Below, piece by piece: positions 27,066 to 38,461 of a stretch of DNA of 64,000 nt. How positions within the stretch are numbered: position 1 is the first letter of the stretch; each line of letters begins with the position of its first letter. The stretch is from Flavobacterium sp. JAD_PAG50586_2. Its GTDB lineage: Bacteria > Bacteroidota > Bacteroidia > Flavobacteriales > Flavobacteriaceae. The position numbers were made by a program, and so were the translations under genes. Location: assembly GCA_023213215.1 (NCBI GenBank), contig CP096136.1, positions 1,488,001 to 1,552,000 of the forward strand, read 5' to 3'. The notes under the pieces are model-generated. The model was not told the origin of the DNA. It saw nothing but the letters and a program-made list of their open reading frames with translations, and ran no database searches.

Positions 27066-27500
27066 CTATTTAACTCCTGTGCTCCCAAATCCTCCTTCGC
27101 CTCGTGATGTTTCTGAAAGCGTTTCAACCGAAACCCATTCTGCTCTTTCGTGTTTGGCAATGATTAATTGGGCAATCCTTTCGCCATTTTCAACGACAAA
27201 ATTTTCATTGGATAAATTTACTAAAATCACACCAATTTCCCCACGATAATCGGCATCAACCGTTCCAGGCGAATTTAATACTGTGATTCCCTTTTTAGCA
27301 GCTAATCCGCTTCTTGGTCTAACTTGCGCTTCGTATCCTATCGGAAGCTCGATAAAAAGCCCTGTTTTAACAATAGTTCTTTCTAAAGGCTTTAGTTCTA
27401 TAGGTTCAGACAGATTAGCCCTTAAGTCCATTCCTGCTGAAGCAATGGTTTCATAGTTAGGCAAATCGTGTTGTGATTTATTGACAATTTTTATGGTCAT
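27066..27500 (-). CDS. dut: dUTP pyrophosphatase (dUTPase)
   Basis: Dut hydrolyses dUTP to dUMP, keeping uracil out of DNA. The 144-residue trimeric-type protein has all five motifs: [60 protein letters not shown] and [11 protein letters not shown] at the C-terminus. Length is typical. The start overlaps the flippase stop by 4 nt, so the two genes are translationally coupled despite unrelated functions. Confidence 0.97.
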   Translation of the reverse strand: MTIKIVNKSQHDLPNYETIASAGMDLRANLSEPIELKPLERTIVKTGLFIELPIGYEAQVRPRSGLAAKKGITVLNSPGTVDADYRGEIGVILVNLSNENFVVENGERIAQLIIAKHERAEWVSVETLSETSRGEGGFGSTGVK

Positions 27501-28963
27501 TTTGATTTTCTTTTTATGATTCTAAGTAAGGTTTCCTTTTCGCTGTAATAAATAAAATATAAAAATAGGGCTAACAAACCGAATTTCACCAAGTAATTTT
27601 CCCTTAAAACCGGAATATAAAACGATACCGCCGAAAACAAAATCGTCAATCCCAAATAGCTGAAAATTTTATTGAAATCATACGGAATCGGATAATGTTT
27701 CTGACCCATTTTATAAGAGATCACCATCATGCTTCCATAAGCGGCAAGGGTTGCAATAGCCGAACCATAATAACTTAGGGTCGGAATCAAAAGCCAATTC
27801 AGCAGTAAGGTAATTGCAGCTCCAACTAGTGATATATAGGCTCCAACCTTTGTCTTATCAATCAGCTTGTACCAAACGGAAAGATTGGTATAAATCCCGA
27901 GGAAGAAATTGGCTAACACAATCAGCGGTACAACTTTTATAGCATCCCAATATTCCTTTCTTGGTACCAAGGGCTGTTTCAGTAAGTCGATAAAAACGAT
28001 TACAAACAGGCAGATGAAAGATCCAAAAATCACAAAATATTTTGTAATGGTGGCATAGGTTTGTTGTGCATTTTCATTCGCAGCATGGCTGAAAAAGAAC
28101 GGTTCGATTCCTAAAGTGTAAGCGGTACGAAACAGCACCATAAACATTCCTATCTTATAACAGGCCGAATAGGCTCCGATGTCTGCCAACGGAACATGCA
28201 TCCAGTCTAAAAGTATTTTATCGAAATGTTCGTTGATGGCAAAGGCGATTCCGGCAAATAGGATTGGCAATCCATAGGTCATCATCTTTTTCCAAAGCAC
28301 TTTATCAAAGGTCCAGGAAATCTTGGTATAGTTAGGAATTAAGACCAGGAATGTTGTTAAACTCGCCATAAGCAGGGAAATAAAAATATACCCAATCTGA
28401 AAGTTTTCGAAGTAAATGGTGCTGAAAAAACCTTCCGGATTTAGTTCCACCAATTTGGGTAAAATGGCTAAGAAGAAAACGGTCATCAGTAAACTTATGC
28501 AGGCATTACTCATTTTTATCACCGCATATTTCATTGGCTTTTTCTCTGCACGCAACTTCGAAAAAGGGATGATTGTTAAGGCATCCAATGTCAGGATCCA
28601 AATGGTATAAGTAATATATTCTACCCTAACGCCTATCCATCCCGCCAAGGTATTCCTAAACAATAAGGCTATGCATAAAAATCCTATCGATGACCAAAAC
28701 AACGAAACGGTTGACGTTGAAATGACCTTTTTCTTATTGTCTTCGGAATTATAAAATCGGAAGAAAGCGGTTTCCATTCCATAAGACAATACCACATTGA
28801 AGAAAACCAGATAGGAAAAAATAATCGAGACTTCACCCATTTTGCTTTTATCCGGCAGATACATAACATACACCGGATTGAGGACAAAAGTGATTATCCT
28901 TGGAAAAACAGTCGCCAGTCCATAAATTAATGTCTGTTTAAAAAGGTTTTTATATAAACTCAA
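27497..28963 (-). CDS. Lipopolysaccharide/oligosaccharide flippase (MATE/MOP superfamily)
   Basis: The product is a multi-spanning membrane protein (about 12-14 helices, ~488 residues). It has the flippase pattern: [26 protein letters not shown] at the start, [10 protein letters not shown] in the second helix pair, [19 protein letters not shown] in the middle and a C-terminal [21 protein letters not shown] stretch. The family moves lipid-linked oligosaccharides across the inner membrane. I set the start at the TTG (28963) because a TAnnTTTG promoter box lies at 28993-29000, inside the 42-nt upstream extension to 29005. It is first in a minus-strand run ending with the EnvC-like gene. Confidence 0.88.
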   Translation of the reverse strand: MSLYKNLFKQTLIYGLATVFPRIITFVLNPVYVMYLPDKSKMGEVSIIFSYLVFFNVVLSYGMETAFFRFYNSEDNKKKVISTSTVSLFWSSIGFLCIALLFRNTLAGWIGVRVEYITYTIWILTLDALTIIPFSKLRAEKKPMKYAVIKMSNACISLLMTVFFLAILPKLVELNPEGFFSTIYFENFQIGYIFISLLMASLTTFLVLIPNYTKISWTFDKVLWKKMMTYGLPILFAGIAFAINEHFDKILLDWMHVPLADIGAYSACYKIGMFMVLFRTAYTLGIEPFFFSHAANENAQQTYATITKYFVIFGSFICLFVIVFIDLLKQPLVPRKEYWDAIKVVPLIVLANFFLGIYTNLSVWYKLIDKTKVGAYISLVGAAITLLLNWLLIPTLSYYGSAIATLAAYGSMMVISYKMGQKHYPIPYDFNKIFSYLGLTILFSAVSFYIPVLRENYLVKFGLLALFLYFIYYSEKETLLRIIKRKSK

Positions 28964-28992
28964 GGTGTTAGAATATTGGTTTGGAATTACAA

Positions 28993-29000
28993 CAAAAGTA
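28993..29000 (-). promoter_or_regulatory. -7 promoter element of the flippase-dut operon
   Basis: On the minus strand TACTTTTG matches TAnnTTTG, 29 nt upstream of the TTG start at 28963. It rules out the ATG at 29005 as the main start. Confidence 0.5.
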
Positions 29001-29005
29001 ACCAA

Positions 29006-29352
29006 TTCTTTGATTTATGTCGGGTCGTTTGTGAGTAAAATTTAACGAATTAAAACCTTTTGTTTCCTAGGCTTAAATTGTTTATGATCTATGAGCGGCA
29101 CTTTCTTTTTCTTTCCAACCATCCTCCCGCTATCCGCGCTACATGGTAGCTAGCTCCTATCGGGGCTAAAGAGAACGCTTTTCATTCTATCGGGTTTTTC
29201 ATTCTGAGAAAAGCAGGAATGTTAACATGGAGGCTCATCATTTCTTAACTATCTTCGTACTAAAGATTCTTGCTTAACCGAAATCTGGATTTACCATTTG
29301 TGAATCCTTTTTTATTGAATCTTTTTACACACAACTATTAAAAAAATGCAAA
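29006..29352. other. Non-coding interval with a degenerate flavobacterial repeat
   Basis: No gene is visible in this ~350 nt. At ~29119-29170 the plus strand has CTCCCGCTATCCGCGCTAC and, after ACATGGTAGCTAG, CTATCGGGGCTA. I recognise these as the two ends of an 'AGCCCCGAT...GCGGATAGCGGG' intergenic element common in Flavobacteriia, here apparently with its middle missing. The rest is A/T-rich without clear signals. Confidence 0.4.
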
Positions 29353-29382
29353 AAAAAGAGCCAACCTCAGTTGACTCTTTTT
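29353..29382 (-). terminator. Terminator of the atp operon
   Basis: AAAAAGAGCCAAC and GTTGACTCTTTTT pair with one mismatch around CTCA, followed on the minus strand by a T-run (seven T). It lies 20 nt downstream of the rebuilt atpG stop. Confidence 0.85.
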
Positions 29383-29402
29383 ACTATATGCTGAATTAAA
29401 AA

Positions 29403-30264
<862 letters not shown>

Positions 30265-30289
30265 TTTTATTTTTAAGTAATTAGTAATT

Positions 30290-30328
30290 AGTAACTAGTG
30301 ATTAGCTCTTTACTAATCACTAGTTACT
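30290..30328. repeat. Perfect 16-bp hairpin between atpA and atpG
   Basis: AGTAACTAGTGATTAG (30290-30305) is exactly complementary to CTAATCACTAGTTACT (30313-30328) around a 7-nt loop. It is preceded by AATTAGT repeats. There is no T-run long enough for termination. It may be a dispersed repeat or an mRNA-stability/attenuation hairpin. Confidence 0.75.
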
Positions 30329-30338
30329 CTTCACTTTA

Positions 30339-31916
30339 TTAGTTATATTGAGCTGAAAGTTCTTTAGCTACTTTTTCTAAAACGTCAGTAATATTGTCAT
30401 CCAATTTACCTGCTTTTAAAGCGTTTAAAGTATCTCTGTGCTTATTGTTTAGGTAATCAATATAGCTTCTTTCGAACTCTTTGATTTTGTTTACCGGAAC
30501 GTTTCTCAACAAGTTTTTAGAACCTGCGTAGATAATGGCAATCTGATCTTCCACTTTGTAAGGATCGTTAACGGATTGTTTCAATATCTCCACGTTTCTT
30601 CTACCTTTTTCGATTACGTTTAAGGTAACCGCATCAAGGTCAGAACCAAATTTTGCAAACGCTTCCAATTCACGGAATTGCGCCTGGTCTAATTTTAAGG
30701 TTCCAGATACTTTCTTCATTGACTTAATCTGAGCATTACCTCCAACACGAGATACAGAGATACCTACGTTAATCGCAGGACGAACTCCAGAGTTAAACAA
30801 ATCCCCATCCAGGAAAATCTGTCCGTCTGTAATCGAAATTACGTTGGTTGGGATATAGGCAGATACGTCACCCGCTTGTGTTTCAATGATTGGCAAAGCT
30901 GTTAACGAACCCCCACCTTTTACGATTCCTTTTAAGGAATCCGGTAAATCATTCATGTCTTTTGCAATTCCGTCATCCGCAATTACTTTACAAGCTCTTT
31001 CTAACAAACGAGAGTGTAGGTAGAATACGTCTCCAGGATAAGCCTCACGTCCTGGTGGTCTTCTTAACAAAAGAGAAACCTCACGGTAAGCCACCGCTTG
31101 TTTTGATAAATCATCATAGATAATCAAAGCAGGACGACCTGAATCACGGAAATATTCTCCGATTGCAGCTCCGGCCATTGGCGCGTAAACCTGCATTGGA
31201 GCTGGATCAGAAGCATTAGCAGCAACAATTGTTGTGTAAGCCATAGCTCCTTTTTCCTCTAATGTTTTAGCAATTCCCGCTACTGTCGAAGCTTTTTGCC
31301 CGATAGCAACATATATACAGAACACTGGATTTCCAGCATCGTAAAATTCTTTTTGGTTTAGGATGGTATCGATACAAACTGTCGTTTTTCCAGTCTGACG
31401 GTCACCAATTACAAGCTCTCTCTGTCCTCTTCCAACTGGAATCATCGCGTCGATAGACTTGATACCTGTTTGTAACGGTTCAGTTACCGGCTGACGGAAG
31501 ATAACTCCAGGAGCTTTTCTTTCCAATGGCATTTCATAAAGTTCACCTCCGATTGGTCCTTTACCATCGATTGGCTCACCAAGTGTATTCACAACACGTC
31601 CTACGATTTGCTCACCAACTTTAAGCGAGGCAATACGTTGTGTTCTTTTTACATTTGAACCTTCTTTGATTCCAGTTGATGGCCCTAAAAGTACAACTCC
31701 AACATTGTCTTCCTCTAAGTTCAAAACGATAGCCTCCAATCCGTTGTCGAATTGTACCAACTCACCGTATTGCGCATTGGATAACCCGTAAACACGGGCA
31801 ATACCATCACCTACCTGAAGTACTGTTCCAACTTCCTCTAATGTTGCACCGGATTCAAAACCGGATAATTGTTTCTTTAATATTGCTGAAATTTCAGCTG
31901 CTTTAATTTCTGCCAT
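30339..31916 (-). CDS. atpA: F0F1 ATP synthase alpha subunit
   Basis: AtpA forms the non-catalytic half of the alpha3-beta3 hexamer. The 525-residue product has the P-loop [10 protein letters not shown] (~residue 172) and the family signature [14 protein letters not shown]. Also present are [15 protein letters not shown] in the N-terminal barrel and [41 protein letters not shown] around the nucleotide site (two short stretches of the same region). The frame is intact. It lies between atpH (21 nt after its rebuilt stop) and atpG. Confidence 0.98.
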   Translation of the reverse strand: MAEIKAAEISAILKKQLSGFESGATLEEVGTVLQVGDGIARVYGLSNAQYGELVQFDNGLEAIVLNLEEDNVGVVLLGPSTGIKEGSNVKRTQRIASLKVGEQIVGRVVNTLGEPIDGKGPIGGELYEMPLERKAPGVIFRQPVTEPLQTGIKSIDAMIPVGRGQRELVIGDRQTGKTTVCIDTILNQKEFYDAGNPVFCIYVAIGQKASTVAGIAKTLEEKGAMAYTTIVAANASDPAPMQVYAPMAGAAIGEYFRDSGRPALIIYDDLSKQAVAYREVSLLLRRPPGREAYPGDVFYLHSRLLERACKVIADDGIAKDMNDLPDSLKGIVKGGGSLTALPIIETQAGDVSAYIPTNVISITDGQIFLDGDLFNSGVRPAINVGISVSRVGGNAQIKSMKKVSGTLKLDQAQFRELEAFAKFGSDLDAVTLNVIEKGRRNVEILKQSVNDPYKVEDQIAIIYAGSKNLLRNVPVNKIKEFERSYIDYLNNKHRDTLNALKAGKLDDNITDVLEKVAKELSAQYN

Positions 31917-31937
31917 TGTGATATATCTTTAATGGTA

Positions 31938-32464
31938 TTAATTACTAAATTCTCTTTTAATTCCTGTAGCCTGTTCGCTAAGGAAGCATTGTATTGTTTG
32001 TCACCAATTCTCAAAATAAATCCGCCAATGATAGCAGGATCTACAATGTTCACAATGGTTACTTTTTTATCTGATATCGAAGCCACTTTCTCAAGTACTT
32101 TTGCCTCTAACTCTCCAGTCATAGGAATAGCTGTGGTTACTTTCGCAATTTCAACTCCATTCAATTCGTCATGTAATCCATTGAATTCATGAGCAATTGC
32201 ACCTAAGATTTCAAATCTCTTATTTTCCTGAAGCAATCTAAAAAGCGAGCTTGTCTGTGGCTGAACCGAAGCAAAAACTTCAGACAAAGCGTTCTTCTTC
32301 GTTTCTGAAGAAATTACAGGGCTAGACAAAAATTCTTTTAGCTCAGCACTGGAATTCACCGCAGCAACGATAGACTTCATATCCTCGTTTACCTTATCGG
32401 TTGTTCCGTTTGCAATGGCAATTTCAATAATTGCTTTCGCGTATCTAATCGCAGCTCTTGACAT
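31938..32464 (-). CDS. atpH: F0F1 ATP synthase delta subunit (one frame break at the very end)
   Basis: AtpH (delta, OSCP-like) links the peripheral stalk to F1. The rebuilt protein is 175 residues, beginning MSRAAIRYAKAIIEIA and with ISDKKVTIVNIVDPAIIGGFILRIGDKQYNASL near the C-terminus. In the raw frame it reads through into atpA, with a meaningless tail after LQELK. One T is missing from the plus-strand T4 run at 31955-31958; adding it gives LQELKREFSN and a stop 21 nt before atpA. Gene order and domain are unambiguous. Confidence 0.93.
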
Positions 32465-32469
32465 AACGA

Positions 32470-32964
32470 TTAATTTAATTTAACATCACCTAACATTTTC
32501 TCCACCAATTTGGTCTGAGCTTCTTTGTTAGATAATTCATCTTTTAATAATTTTTCAGCAATGTCTAATGACAAAGTCGAAACCTGAGCTTTCAATTCAG
32601 CCATTGCTGCATTTTTTTCGCTATTGATAGCTGCTTTAGCCTGCTCGATCATTTTCTGACCGGCAACCTGAGCTTCTGTTTTAGCGTCAGCAATCATTTT
32701 TTCTTTGATTTCACGAGCTTCCTTCATCATGGTATCACGCTCTATTCTGGCATCAGCTAATAATTTTTCATTATCTGATTTTAGATTTTGCATTTCTTTC
32801 TTAGCATTTTCCGCAGAAAGCAAAGCATTCCTGATTCCTTCCTCTCTATCGCTAACAGCGTCAAGAATAGGTTTCCAAGCGAATTTTCTAAGTATAAATA
32901 GTAAGAATAAAAAAGTAAGTACTGACCAAAATATTAGTCCAAGTCCGGGTGTTACTAAATCCAT
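32470..32964 (-). CDS. atpF: F0F1 ATP synthase b subunit
   Basis: AtpF is the peripheral-stalk b subunit. The 164-residue protein has an N-terminal membrane helix (PGLGLIFWSVLTFLFLLFIL). A long charged alpha-helix follows (residues ~30-150, e.g. ILDAVSDREEGIRNAL and MKEAREIKEKMIADAKTEAQ). LLKDELSNKEAQTKLVEKML lies at the C-terminus. Normal length. It precedes atpH by 5 nt. Confidence 0.97.
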   Translation of the reverse strand: MDLVTPGLGLIFWSVLTFLFLLFILRKFAWKPILDAVSDREEGIRNALLSAENAKKEMQNLKSDNEKLLADARIERDTMMKEAREIKEKMIADAKTEAQVAGQKMIEQAKAAINSEKNAAMAELKAQVSTLSLDIAEKLLKDELSNKEAQTKLVEKMLGDVKLN

Positions 32965-33044
32965 TTCTTTATGTTTTTTTTAATTAATTTAAAAGATACA
33001 GTAGCAACCAACCGTTGCTACTGTAGTCTTGTTTTCTTTTTGGA

Positions 33045-33269
<225 letters not shown>

Positions 33270-33273
33270 TTAA

Positions 33274-34356
33274 TTAATGATGCTCTTCTTCTGTTGCCAT
33301 TCCAAAATAAAGGGCTGACAATATTGTAAATATGTATGCTTGTATTGCTGTTACCACAATTTCGATTACCGTAATGAATAATGAAAACGCTACGGATACC
33401 GGTGCAACGGCAATACTCTTGAATATAAATATTAACGACATTAATGCTAAGATGATAATGTGTCCGGCTGTAATGTTAGCGAACAATCGGATCATTAACG
33501 AAATTGGTTTTGTAAAAATTCCAATTAATTCAATAGGCATTAAAAATATTTTCATCGGAACCGGAACTCCTGGCATCCAGAAGATGTGTTTCCAGTAATT
33601 TTTGTTTCCGCTAAATGTTGTGATGATGAAAGTGAACAAAGCCAATGTCATAGTAAACGCAATGTTCCCACTTAAATTGGCTCCGTTAAGGATTGGAATC
33701 AAACCGAAAATATTGTTGATCCAGATGAAAAAGAAAACGGTCAATAAGTAAGGCATGTATCTTTTGTATCTCTTCTCACCAATCATTGGCCTAGCAATCT
33801 CATCTCTAACAAATAAAATCAATGGCTCAACGAATCCAGCAATGCCTAATGATTTTTGGTAATCCTTGTTTTTGTATCTTCTGGCTGAAGTAATGAAAAC
33901 AAGTAAAAGAACTGCAACAGAAATCCACATCATGAATACGTTTCTGGTTATCGATAAATCGAATGGCATGAATGCGTTTTCCGGATGGTGCTCTTCGTTT
34001 AGTTTCAATTCGGTTTCACCAGCATTTAACTGATAAATCTTTTCGTGAAGCTTAGCGTATTTGTTACCGTCTTTCTCAACAATATGGCTTCCTGAATCAT
34101 CGTGGTGGAATTCGCCTGATGAAAAAGTAGTTAATCCATTATTATAAAGTATAATTGGCAATTCCAAAGCAACAGGCTCGCCGTTCCAATCGAAAAGATG
34201 AAATGCGTGTGCGTCCTTTACGTGATGCATGATCATTTCCTTTGCATCAAATTTCTTGTCTTCAGCACCTTCCTTATGTTCAGAAGCGTGTATAACTGAT
34301 GACGTAAGTATAACGATTATTGAATAAACGGCTCTTTTTAGGTTGCTTAATTTCAT
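33274..34356 (-). CDS. atpB: F0F1 ATP synthase a subunit
   Basis: AtpB forms the proton half-channels. The 360-residue protein has the long N-terminal periplasmic extension usual in Bacteroidota, with a His/Glu-rich start (HASEHKEGAEDKKFDAKE). Membrane helices start near residue 140. The essential Arg lies in KPISLMIRLFANITAGHIII, and YIFTILSALYFGMATEEEHH is at the C-terminus. It is the first gene after the TACATTTG promoter at 34.4 kb. No atpD or atpC is nearby, as is common in this phylum. Confidence 0.97.
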   Translation of the reverse strand: MKLSNLKRAVYSIIVILTSSVIHASEHKEGAEDKKFDAKEMIMHHVKDAHAFHLFDWNGEPVALELPIILYNNGLTTFSSGEFHHDDSGSHIVEKDGNKYAKLHEKIYQLNAGETELKLNEEHHPENAFMPFDLSITRNVFMMWISVAVLLLVFITSARRYKNKDYQKSLGIAGFVEPLILFVRDEIARPMIGEKRYKRYMPYLLTVFFFIWINNIFGLIPILNGANLSGNIAFTMTLALFTFIITTFSGNKNYWKHIFWMPGVPVPMKIFLMPIELIGIFTKPISLMIRLFANITAGHIIILALMSLIFIFKSIAVAPVSVAFSLFITVIEIVVTAIQAYIFTILSALYFGMATEEEHH

Positions 34357-34393
34357 TTTTTTTTATTAATTATACCTTTTCTTAAATTTTGTG

Positions 34394-34425
34394 CAAATGT
34401 ACATACATTAAAACAAAATGTCAAA
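34394..34425 (-). promoter_or_regulatory. -33/-7 promoter of the atpBEFHAG operon
   Basis: On the minus strand TTTG (34422-34425) is followed after 20 nt by TACATTTG (34394-34401), a good match to the Bacteroidota consensus. It lies 38 nt before the atpB start, so the structural ATPase genes need not depend on the upstream sprE/bactofilin transcript. Confidence 0.75.
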
Positions 34426-34475
34426 ATATTTTTTACTTTAATTTAATCCTAGCTTTTCAACACAGTTTCAGGTGT

Positions 34476-34874
34476 TTATTTCTGTTTCTGAAGTAGTTTG
34501 GTGATTACAAAAACTTCAAATGCGAGGTAGATGAAATAAGGGATGAAAAAATTGACTGCATCATAGTTCCTGTTTTTTACCTCTGAAAGAAATACAGGCA
34601 GTAAAAAAACCAATGCCAATATCATTTTAACAAAGGTAAATAACATAAACACATTGAATACATTACTGTCTTTTTGCAAGCTCTTATAATTCACGGCAAC
34701 AATAACTACTGTAGTTACAATCAGATGAAAAAGATAGATTTTATATAACGGCAGTATCAAAATTACTTTGGGAAAAGCAGTTGAAACTACAGTATTGTGT
34801 ATGAAAAAAAGTACTGCGGTAATCAAAATAGCCTGCGCTACAACCAGCAGCTGTGATTTTAAAAATGATTTCAT
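34476..34874 (-). CDS. Small four-helix membrane protein of the atp locus (DUF6168-like?)
   Basis: This 132-residue protein has four predicted membrane segments: VVAQAILITAVLFFIHN, KIYLFHLIVTTVVIVAV, FNVFMLFTFVKMILALVFLLPVF and FFIPYFIYLAFEVFVITKL. It sits where atpI lies in other operons, and overlaps the AtpZ-like gene by 4 nt. I believe it is the DUF6168 family, but that is from memory of synteny. An assembly role for the F0 sector is plausible. Confidence 0.75.
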   Translation of the reverse strand: MKSFLKSQLLVVAQAILITAVLFFIHNTVVSTAFPKVILILPLYKIYLFHLIVTTVVIVAVNYKSLQKDSNVFNVFMLFTFVKMILALVFLLPVFLSEVKNRNYDAVNFFIPYFIYLAFEVFVITKLLQKQK

Positions 34875-35119
34875 TCTTGTTCTTCGGATTCTTTTTCTTC
34901 TTTAGCTATAGCTAGTATCCTTTTGATGACATAATAAATGGCTATTATGACTGATCCCAAAGAGAAAAAAACGGTGTATAAATTGTGTTTGTTAGGAAAA
35001 TGGGAATCGAGTTTTACTCCGGCAAAAGTCCCTAATCCTATTATCAAAAGCATTTGTAGTCCGATGCCTGAATATCTTGCATAGGCAGAAAACTGTTTTT
35101 TGTTTTTATTATCTAACAT
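34871..35119 (-). CDS. AtpZ/AtpI-like F0F1-ATPase accessory protein
   Basis: This 82-residue protein has the AtpZ pattern: a basic N-terminus (NKKQFSAYARYSGIGLQMLLIIGLGTFAG, residues ~5-33) and two membrane helices with VKLDSHFPNKHNLYTVFFSLGSV between and into the second. The tail is charged (KEEKESEEQE). AtpZ/AtpI proteins assist c-ring assembly or carry divalent cations. The start directly abuts the bactofilin stop and the 3' end overlaps the next gene by 4 nt, so all three are coupled. Confidence 0.88.
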   Translation of the reverse strand: MLDNKNKKQFSAYARYSGIGLQMLLIIGLGTFAGVKLDSHFPNKHNLYTVFFSLGSVIIAIYYVIKRILAIAKEEKESEEQE

Positions 35120-35524
35120 TCAGGCTGTTTTTTCTTCTGAAGTCTTTCCGTCGCTTACCATGTTTTTTACATGCGGTTTCATTACGCAGGTTGCGCTGAA
35201 TTCAGCTCCGGGTTCCACCGATAATTTACCACAGACCACATCACCATTTATATGTGCTTTGGATTTTACGTTCAGGATTTCCTGCACCTGAATTTTACCA
35301 TCGAACTTTCCTTCAATGTCTGCATTTTTGCAGATAATATCTCCTTTAACGCTTCCGGCAGGACCAATTACAATTTTTCCTTTTGATTGAAAATTTCCAA
35401 CCAAATGCCCATCCAACCTGAAATCTGCAGGTGAATTGATGTCCCCCGTAATCGTAGTTCCCTCAACAATCCTGTTGGTTTTACCTAAAAGATCCGTATA
35501 TGCTTTTGGACTTTTCTCAAACAT
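35120..35524 (-). CDS. Bactofilin (polymer-forming cytoskeletal protein)
   Basis: This 134-residue protein is a bactofilin: the right-handed beta-helix repeats show regularly spaced hydrophobic and Gly positions (IVEGTTITGDINSPADFRLD, then HLVGNFQSKGKIVIGPAGSVKGDIICKNADI split over residues ~37-68, then HINGDVVCGKLSVEPGAEFSA). Bactofilins self-assemble into filaments that position envelope enzymes. It lies between sprE and the ATPase genes, with only 5 nt to sprE. Confidence 0.93.
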   Translation of the reverse strand: MFEKSPKAYTDLLGKTNRIVEGTTITGDINSPADFRLDGHLVGNFQSKGKIVIGPAGSVKGDIICKNADIEGKFDGKIQVQEILNVKSKAHINGDVVCGKLSVEPGAEFSATCVMKPHVKNMVSDGKTSEEKTA

Positions 35525-35529
35525 CGCTT

Positions 35530-38397
35530 TTATTTTTTTCCTCCTTTAGTGGGAAGTTGTGGTGACGGTGGTGGTCCATATTCCTGTTCTTCTGACATGG
35601 GCTGATTACCATTCGAATTCTTCTTGATTCCCTGAGGTTGATCTTGTTCATTTCCCACCGGCTGTTGCTGTTGTTTTTGCTTTGGCTGCTCCTTTACAGG
35701 CTCGCGTTCTATAGTTCCGTCCCAATTGGGTTGCGTCGGATTTTCAGGTATAACACCATTGATGTAGTCGTTTAAATTCTTTTTGATTTGGACTACAGTA
35801 TAATTTTCAGCCGAAATGATTATTGGTGTTTCCGGAACTTTATATTCTTTAAATTCTTTCAGTACCGAAGCAACTCCTTTGGCTAAATCTTCTGAATTCA
35901 TTCCGTGTATTACAACAAAATTATCGGTCATCGTGTAAATATCCAAAGAAACTGAGAGCTTTTTCAACTCTTTGTCTTTAATGAATTTATCGATTTTTTC
36001 GCGAAGTTTTTTAGTCGATGCGTCTTCAAAGTCCTGAGTAGGATAAAGGATTTTCCAGTTTGTTGATGGAGCTTTCGATAGCTGTAACGCTTCGAGTTTT
36101 GGCAAATCTACAGCAATCATTTTTTCGGCTTTCTTTCCTTCATCAACGTTTGGATAATTTAGGGCAACATAATTCAATGCTGTCTTTAATTCACCAAGAC
36201 CTCCCAGTTTTCCGGCGATACTTGCTTTTAGTAATTCGAATTTTGGAATTATCTCATCTCCGGTAAATCTGTTTATTGCATTTTCTACAGCCGCTATGGC
36301 TCCTTTAGGATCACCGCTTCTGTTTTGTTTATAGATTTTTTCATAAACCGCATTTGGGGAATCGCTTGATTCTTCGACTTCGCTTGACGGATTCAATAAA
36401 ATTTGAGCATAGCGCGATGTCGGATACAGTCTAATGATGTTCTGTTTCATTACCTCCGCCTGCTCTTTATTTAGGATTTCGTATAGCTTGTACAAATTAT
36501 ACATCGATGGCAATACCAATCTTTCTTCTAGGCTGTCGCCTAATAATTTTTCAAATTTATTCACAGCCAACTGATATTCCTTGAATTTCTCTTTATAAAT
36601 TACTCCCAATTGGTAATTGGCAAAGTTCCGCTCTTTACTAAGACTGTCAATAACGGTTTGTGAACTTGGTATTTGATTGATATAGAAATCTGGTGTAAAT
36701 CTTTCCTCTACGGCCAAATCTTTTGAAGCATTATCCTCTGAATCTTTACCGTCGGCATCTTTATCTGTTATATCACCTCCTTTTTCTGAAAGTGACGAAA
36801 CACGCCAGTTATCCTGCAAAGTCCTCTTACCCCAGTTTTTGGCAAATTCTACTTTACCATAAGCAACAGTTGTGGTATTGTAAAAATAAAAAGCACTTCC
36901 GCCACCTGAGGCAATTGTTGATCCAAAATCATTGGTTGCTTTTTGCGATGCTGTCTTTGATTTCTTAGATCCGGAACCGCCATCCGGAGCGTTAATATCG
37001 CCATTGCTTCTTTCCTGATTTTCCTTTATTCTGGCTTCTTTTTCAGCTAACTTTTTTGCTCCTCTTCTTCCTTTTTGAGTTTTACGATATACTTGTCGAA
37101 ATAGGCTGTCCTGTCTGCACCCGACATATTGTAAAGCGAAATAATGCTGTCATTCCTTTGGGAAATACCTTCATACTTAATAACATCTTCTAGGTTTTCC
37201 CTTTTCTTTTTTATCAGATTGAATTCACGTGTCCTTGGTTTTAACTGAACTAAGGTACTATCATAATATTTTCCGGCTTTGACAAACTTGGATTCAATGA
37301 AATAGATATCCGCCAGGTTCCTGTAGTTTGATGCAATAAGGTAGTTGTCTCCTTGCGTTTTCTTTTTTAACGAAAGATTATACTCTTTTTTGCCAGTTCC
37401 AGATTGTTGGTTTTTTCACGAAATATTGCTAATTGATGATGTAATACATCCAGGAAAGGCCTGTTTTCCCTGTCCTTCAGTAAATCTGAATATTTTTTTA
37501 GGAAAGCAGTAGTATCGCCCTTTTCATAATCAAACTGCGCAGCCTGTCTTGCATGAGCATGGATGACATAGGATTTCGCTGCTCTTCTATGCATATCTAT
37601 TACCGTTTGATAACTGGCATAAGCACTGTCTTTGTAGCCAAGCTGTTCATAAAGCTGGCCTAAAATAAAATTGTATCTTGATACTTCTTCATTGGATTTG
37701 GTAAAATCCCGGGCGATTTTAAGTTTGGCAACCGCGCTGTCTTTTTCCTGCAAATTAATAAATGCCTGTGCCAGAGTAGCATTCGCATCAGAAAAACCTG
37801 GTCCTTGAACTTTATTTCCTTTAATAATTTCCTAAGGTTATTCACTGCCAATGCATCGTTGTCGAGACGCATATTGGTTTTCTCTCTCCAGATTTTTACA
37901 ATGTAAATTTTATCGCTGTTTGGAGATTTATTCAGCACATAATTAAAGGCGTCTAAAGCCGGTACAAATCGCTGGTCATAATATCTTGCCTGACCAAGCA
38001 TTAGGTAGGCTTCGTCCATTTGTGGGTTTTTCTCAGAACCTCCGATGTTCATGGAGTGCTTTTGGATTGCTTTGGTTGCTTTGGTTTCGGCTCTTTCAAA
38101 ATTGGCATTCTTGGCCTGTCCGGGCATGATGCTCTGTTCGGAAATCTGCATTCTTTCTACCGGAAGGATTTCCCAAAAATTGTCTTTATTTTGTGCTTTT
38201 ACCTCTGCAATACCTTTATCTAAAGCGATTCCACCATTGTATAAAATGTTGTCTTTAGTACTAAGTGCATGTGAGTTTCTGGAAAGCCATGTGTTCCTCT
38301 TGGTAGAACAAGCGATTAAAAAAATCAATAATCCCGAGAAGATGAAATATTTAATGGTATTGGTTTTCAAAGCAAAACGTTTAATGTTATAACGCAA
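35530..38397 (-). CDS. sprE: SprE/PorW-like TPR lipoprotein of gliding motility/type IX secretion (three frame breaks)
   Basis: Rebuilt, the protein is ~956 residues. It has a lipoprotein signal (lipobox LIAC, Cys about residue 30), then STKRNTWLSRNSHALSTKDN and ILYNGGIALDKG, the recognisable N-terminus of SprE. TPR units follow, and a Pro/Gln-rich C-terminus. SprE is needed for gliding and T9SS in Flavobacterium, probably as a lipoprotein of the motility machinery. Frame breaks lie at 37792-37796 (A5), 37386-37391 (T6) and 37052-37057 (T6), each one base short. Each restored frame continues cleanly (e.g. DANATLAQAFINLQEKD). The family call is good; the exact orthologue is inferred. Confidence 0.88.
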
Positions 38398-38461
38398 AAA
38401 AGGCGTAAATAGTATACTAACTGGTAAAAATACGTTTCTTTTTGATATAGCAAAAAAATAA
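38398..38461. other. Intergenic region upstream of sprE
   Basis: This short A/T-rich stretch should hold the sprE promoter, but I see no good TAnnTTTG match. The right half of the gap is the terminator listed separately. Confidence 0.3.

Noticed and set aside
31877..31937. Apparent 20-residue extension of AtpH overlapping atpA
   Set aside because: Removing one homopolymer error gives a normal stop before atpA; the extension has no family match.
36360..36400. TTCGACTTCGCTTGACGG, similar to the REP-like motif in hemF
   Set aside because: It encodes an acidic Ser/Glu stretch (SEVEESSDSPN) within sprE in an ordinary frame; the similarity covers only about ten bases and is likely due to codon use.
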